Source: UBA4742 sp963734965
Lineage (GTDB): Bacteria; Actinomycetota; Acidimicrobiia; Acidimicrobiales; Acidimicrobilacustridaceae
Assembly (NCBI GenBank): GCA_963734965.1
Contig: CAVTJK010000003.1
Coordinates: forward strand, 372,001 to 436,000
Direction: 5' to 3'
Length of the DNA: 64,000 bases
A program made the position numbers and the translations under genes. The notes under the pieces are model-generated. The model saw nothing but the letters and a program-made list of their open reading frames with translations, was not told the DNA's origin and searched no databases. Positions 62,001 through 64,000 of this stretch are shown here, one piece after another. Each line of letters opens with the position of its first letter. The first letter of the stretch is position 1.

Positions 62001-62733
62001 GCAGGTGCTGTCGCCCGTCCACCCGATGGCCCGAGCGCTGCTTGGCGCCGCGCCCCTCCCGAAGCCTCAGCAGGATCCCGCGACGACCAAGGCCAAGGCC
62101 ACGGCGATCCTCAACCAGCGCCAGTTCCGGGCGGCCAAGCCGTCATGGTTCACGCAGGTGCTGCGCTGGATCGGCGATCACCTGCTGCACGGGGTCGGGA
62201 ACCTGGTCGGAGGCGGGCCTGGAGTGGCCATCGCCTGGGTCGTGATCCTGGCCTGCGTCATCGGGGTGATCGTCCTGTTGGTGTTCGTGGGTCGCACGGT
62301 GCAGCCCGAGCCCGAACGCGGCGAGCCCGAAGCCCGGGTCGAGTTGCGGCGCACGGCCGCCGACTGGCGGGCCGAGGCCGAGGCCTTGGAGGCCAAGGGC
62401 GATTGGAAGGGGGCGCTGCGCTGCCGGTACCGGGCACTGGTCGGCGAGCTGGTGATCCGTCGGCTGGTGCGCGACCTCCCGGGGCGCACGACGGGCGAGT
62501 ATCGAGCCGATGTGGCCGCCAGCCTGCCCGAGGCCGGCGCCGAGTTCGGAGGGGCCTCCGAGCTGTTCGAGCGGGCGTGGTACGGCGATCGGCCCACCGG
62601 TCCCGACGAGTCGAGACGCTTCGACGCGCTGGCCGAGGGCGTGGTCAGCACCGCCGGCCGCGCGTCGCGACCAGGTGCGGCGCCCGAACCGCCCGATGCG
62701 CCCGATCCCGATCGCGACCTGGTGGCGCCGTGA
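61990..62733 (+). CDS. DUF4129-domain protein
   Basis: 247 aa. A cytoplasmic N-terminus with ATAILNQRQFRAAKPSWF precedes one helix (VAIAWVVILACVIGVIVLLVFVG). The C-terminal DUF4129 domain reads WRAEAEALEAKGDWKGALR, CRYRALVGELVIRRLV, GRTTGEYRADV and FERAWYGDRPTGPDESRRF. This family is linked to transglutaminase/DUF58/MoxR cell-envelope clusters in actinobacteria. It overlaps its neighbours on both sides (11 and 4 bases), consistent with one operon. Confidence 0.85.
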   Translation: MVVEQVLSPVHPMARALLGAAPLPKPQQDPATTKAKATAILNQRQFRAAKPSWFTQVLRWIGDHLLHGVGNLVGGGPGVAIAWVVILACVIGVIVLLVFVGRTVQPEPERGEPEARVELRRTAADWRAEAEALEAKGDWKGALRCRYRALVGELVIRRLVRDLPGRTTGEYRADVAASLPEAGAEFGGASELFERAWYGDRPTGPDESRRFDALAEGVVSTAGRASRPGAAPEPPDAPDPDRDLVAP

Positions 62734-63902
62734 CGGCCACCGCGAGCGAGAGCCAGACCCAGGGGACCCAGGGCGGGGGCCGCGGACGGGGGCGACGGCG
62801 CTGGGTCCCGTGGGTCGCGGCGCTGTTCGCACTGGCCGTCGTCGCCGTGTTGCTCGGCGCGCCCCGATCATCGGACTCGAACGACCTCGATCCGGCGTCG
62901 ACCTCGTCGAGCGGGACCAAGGCCCTGGTGATGTTGCTCGACCAGTCCGGAGCGCGGGTCGACGTCACCAAGCGGTCTCCCGGTGCCGACACCGATGTGG
63001 CCGTGTTGTTGGTCGACACGACCGATGTGCAGATGACCGACGACCTGACTCGTTGGGTGCGCGCCGGCGGTGTGCTCGTGGTGGCCGATCCGGCGTCGTC
63101 GTTCGCGCCCAACGTCAGCTCGAGCGCCCAGCCCTTCGCGTTGGGTCCGGCCAGCATCCGTCCTGGCGAGTGCACGATCGCCGCGCTGAGCGCGGTCGGC
63201 TCGGTGTGGCCCCCGAACGGGGGCGAGTTCTTCAGCGTGCCGTCGGGCGCGGGCCGCTGCTTCACGGAGGATCGCAGTGCCTTCGTGGTCGATCAGCCGA
63301 CCGGTCAGGGCCACATCGTGTCGGTGGGCAGCGCCGATGTGTTCACCAACGGCGCCCTCGACCAATACGACAACTCGGTGCTGGCCGTGGCCCTCATGGC
63401 CCCTCGGACCGGCACACGCGTTTCCATGTTGTGGGGGATGGACGGCGCCGGCGGCGCCAAGGCCGGACCGAGTCTCGGCTCGCTCATCTCGATCGGGTTC
63501 AAGCTGGCCGTGGTCGAGCTGCTCATCGCCTTCGTCATCTACGCCTGGTGGCGCGCCCGGCGCCTGGGTCAGCCCGTGCTCGAGTCCCAGCCCGTCCAGA
63601 TCGGTGGTTCCGAGCTGGTGAGCGCCCACGGCAACCTGCTCCAGCAGAGCCACGATCCCGACCGGGCGGCCCGCCTGTTGCGCAGCGAGCTGAGGCGCAG
63701 CCTGGCCGAGCGGCTCGGCCTGCCCCGCAACGCGGCGGCCGAGGTCGTGGCCGAGGTGACCGCGGCGCGCACGGGTGCCGATCGCGCTCGCGTCCTTCGG
63801 GCCGTCGCCGACACCCCCATCCGCTCCGAGGACGAGTTGCTCGACCTCGCCCGCGACATCGACACCATCCGCACGGAGGTCCTCCATGGCACTGCCCCCT
63901 GA
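62730..63902 (+). CDS. DUF4350-domain membrane protein
   Basis: 390 aa from GTG 62730 (GTGA overlap with the DUF4129 stop; a longer frame from 62145 overlaps that gene). Helix 1 is WVAALFALAVVAVLLGA. DUF4350 follows: SGTKALVMLLDQSGARVDVT, AVLLVDTTDVQMTDDLTRWV and GGVLVVADPAS. Helix 2 is GFKLAVVELLIAFVIYAWW, then a cytoplasmic tail with LLRSELRRSLAERLGLPR. The family has a GATase-like fold and sits in MoxR operons; its role is unknown. It overlaps the MoxR-type start by 17 bases. Confidence 0.85.
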   Translation: MTATASESQTQGTQGGGRGRGRRRWVPWVAALFALAVVAVLLGAPRSSDSNDLDPASTSSSGTKALVMLLDQSGARVDVTKRSPGADTDVAVLLVDTTDVQMTDDLTRWVRAGGVLVVADPASSFAPNVSSSAQPFALGPASIRPGECTIAALSAVGSVWPPNGGEFFSVPSGAGRCFTEDRSAFVVDQPTGQGHIVSVGSADVFTNGALDQYDNSVLAVALMAPRTGTRVSMLWGMDGAGGAKAGPSLGSLISIGFKLAVVELLIAFVIYAWWRARRLGQPVLESQPVQIGGSELVSAHGNLLQQSHDPDRAARLLRSELRRSLAERLGLPRNAAAEVVAEVTAARTGADRARVLRAVADTPIRSEDELLDLARDIDTIRTEVLHGTAP

Positions 63903-64000
63903 TCCCTCGACCGTCCCCGTTCCAGGCCCGGGCCCCGCCCCCGCCGGCGCGGCCGGGGGCGGCGACCTCGACGCCCGACGGCCGATCCTGGCCCTGCGGG
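63886..64000 (+). CDS. Probable MoxR-type AAA+ ATPase, N-terminal fragment (runs off window)
   Basis: 38 codons seen from ATG 63886: MALPPDPSTVPVPGPGPAP, a Gly-rich link, then DARRPILALR. No ATPase motif is reached yet. The call rests on context: DUF4129 and DUF4350 genes are regularly followed by a MoxR ATPase and a DUF58 protein. Another gene of the cluster is possible. Confidence 0.5.
   Translation, partial: MALPPDPSTVPVPGPGPAPAGAAGGGDLDARRPILALR

Overview
The window is 64 kb of very GC-rich, gene-dense DNA with frequent GTG starts and 1- or 4-base start/stop overlaps. Gene content (Kdp pumps, LeuA preceded by a leucine leader peptide, paired CrcB subunits, L,D-transpeptidase, the DUF4129/DUF4350/MoxR set, actinobacterial TIGR03086 and DUF5666 proteins) points to a high-GC Gram-positive actinobacterium. 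Acidimicrobiia is my best guess, but no rRNA or marker alignment is available to prove it. No rRNA, tRNA, CRISPR array, IS element or phage gene was recognised.

Layout. 1-6.0 kb: end of a sensor kinase, then a MacAB-type efflux operon (lipoprotein, adaptor, ATPase, permease, DUF5666 protein). 6.1-10.3 kb: a sulfatase, and a DHA2-type MFS exporter with its TetR regulator. 10.3-19.5 kb: a DUF4118 sensor-like protein and a complete potassium operon (small membrane protein, kdpF, A, B, C, D, E). 19.5-26.0 kb: a PLP-fold protein without its catalytic lysine, a Sua5-type tRNA t6A enzyme, a trans-aconitate methyltransferase-like protein, a membrane-anchored molybdopterin oxidoreductase and a DUF2254 channel-like protein. 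26.0-32.4 kb: a divergent KdpE-like regulator plus small HTH protein, and a second kdp operon without kdpD. 33-34 kb: two crcB fluoride-channel genes under a fluoride riboswitch. 34-42.5 kb: cold-shock protein, asparagine synthetase, acyl desaturase with a TetR-type operator, cytochrome P450, leuA behind an attenuator, glpX. 42.5-46.9 kb: four tandem paralogous beta-propeller lipoproteins. 47-57.6 kb: MFS transporter, methylmalonyl-CoA mutase-type large subunit, zinc-ribbon protein, J-domain protein, hydrolase, a beta-lactamase-family remnant, L,D-transpeptidase, MFS transporter, NifU-like protein, MeaB, MscL. 57.8-64 kb: enoyl-CoA hydratase, rhomboid protease, SRPBCC protein, methyltransferase, and the start of a DUF4129-DUF4350-MoxR cluster.

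Sequence quality matters for reading this window. Nine genes are broken by 21 frame changes. Every one is repaired by removing one base, and 15 of them lie between 20.4 and 24.1 kb. Because essential or core genes are hit and the protein sequence resumes intact each time, I treat them as sequence errors and give whole-gene extents.

The most interesting signals are: two kdp operons that share an uncharacterised small membrane protein and a candidate operator, with KdpA2 carrying altered filter loops; the four-gene propeller lipoprotein array; a fluoride riboswitch whose 3' strand can pair with the Shine-Dalgarno region; a leucine attenuator; and a family of about 52-nt palindromic elements located just after genes.
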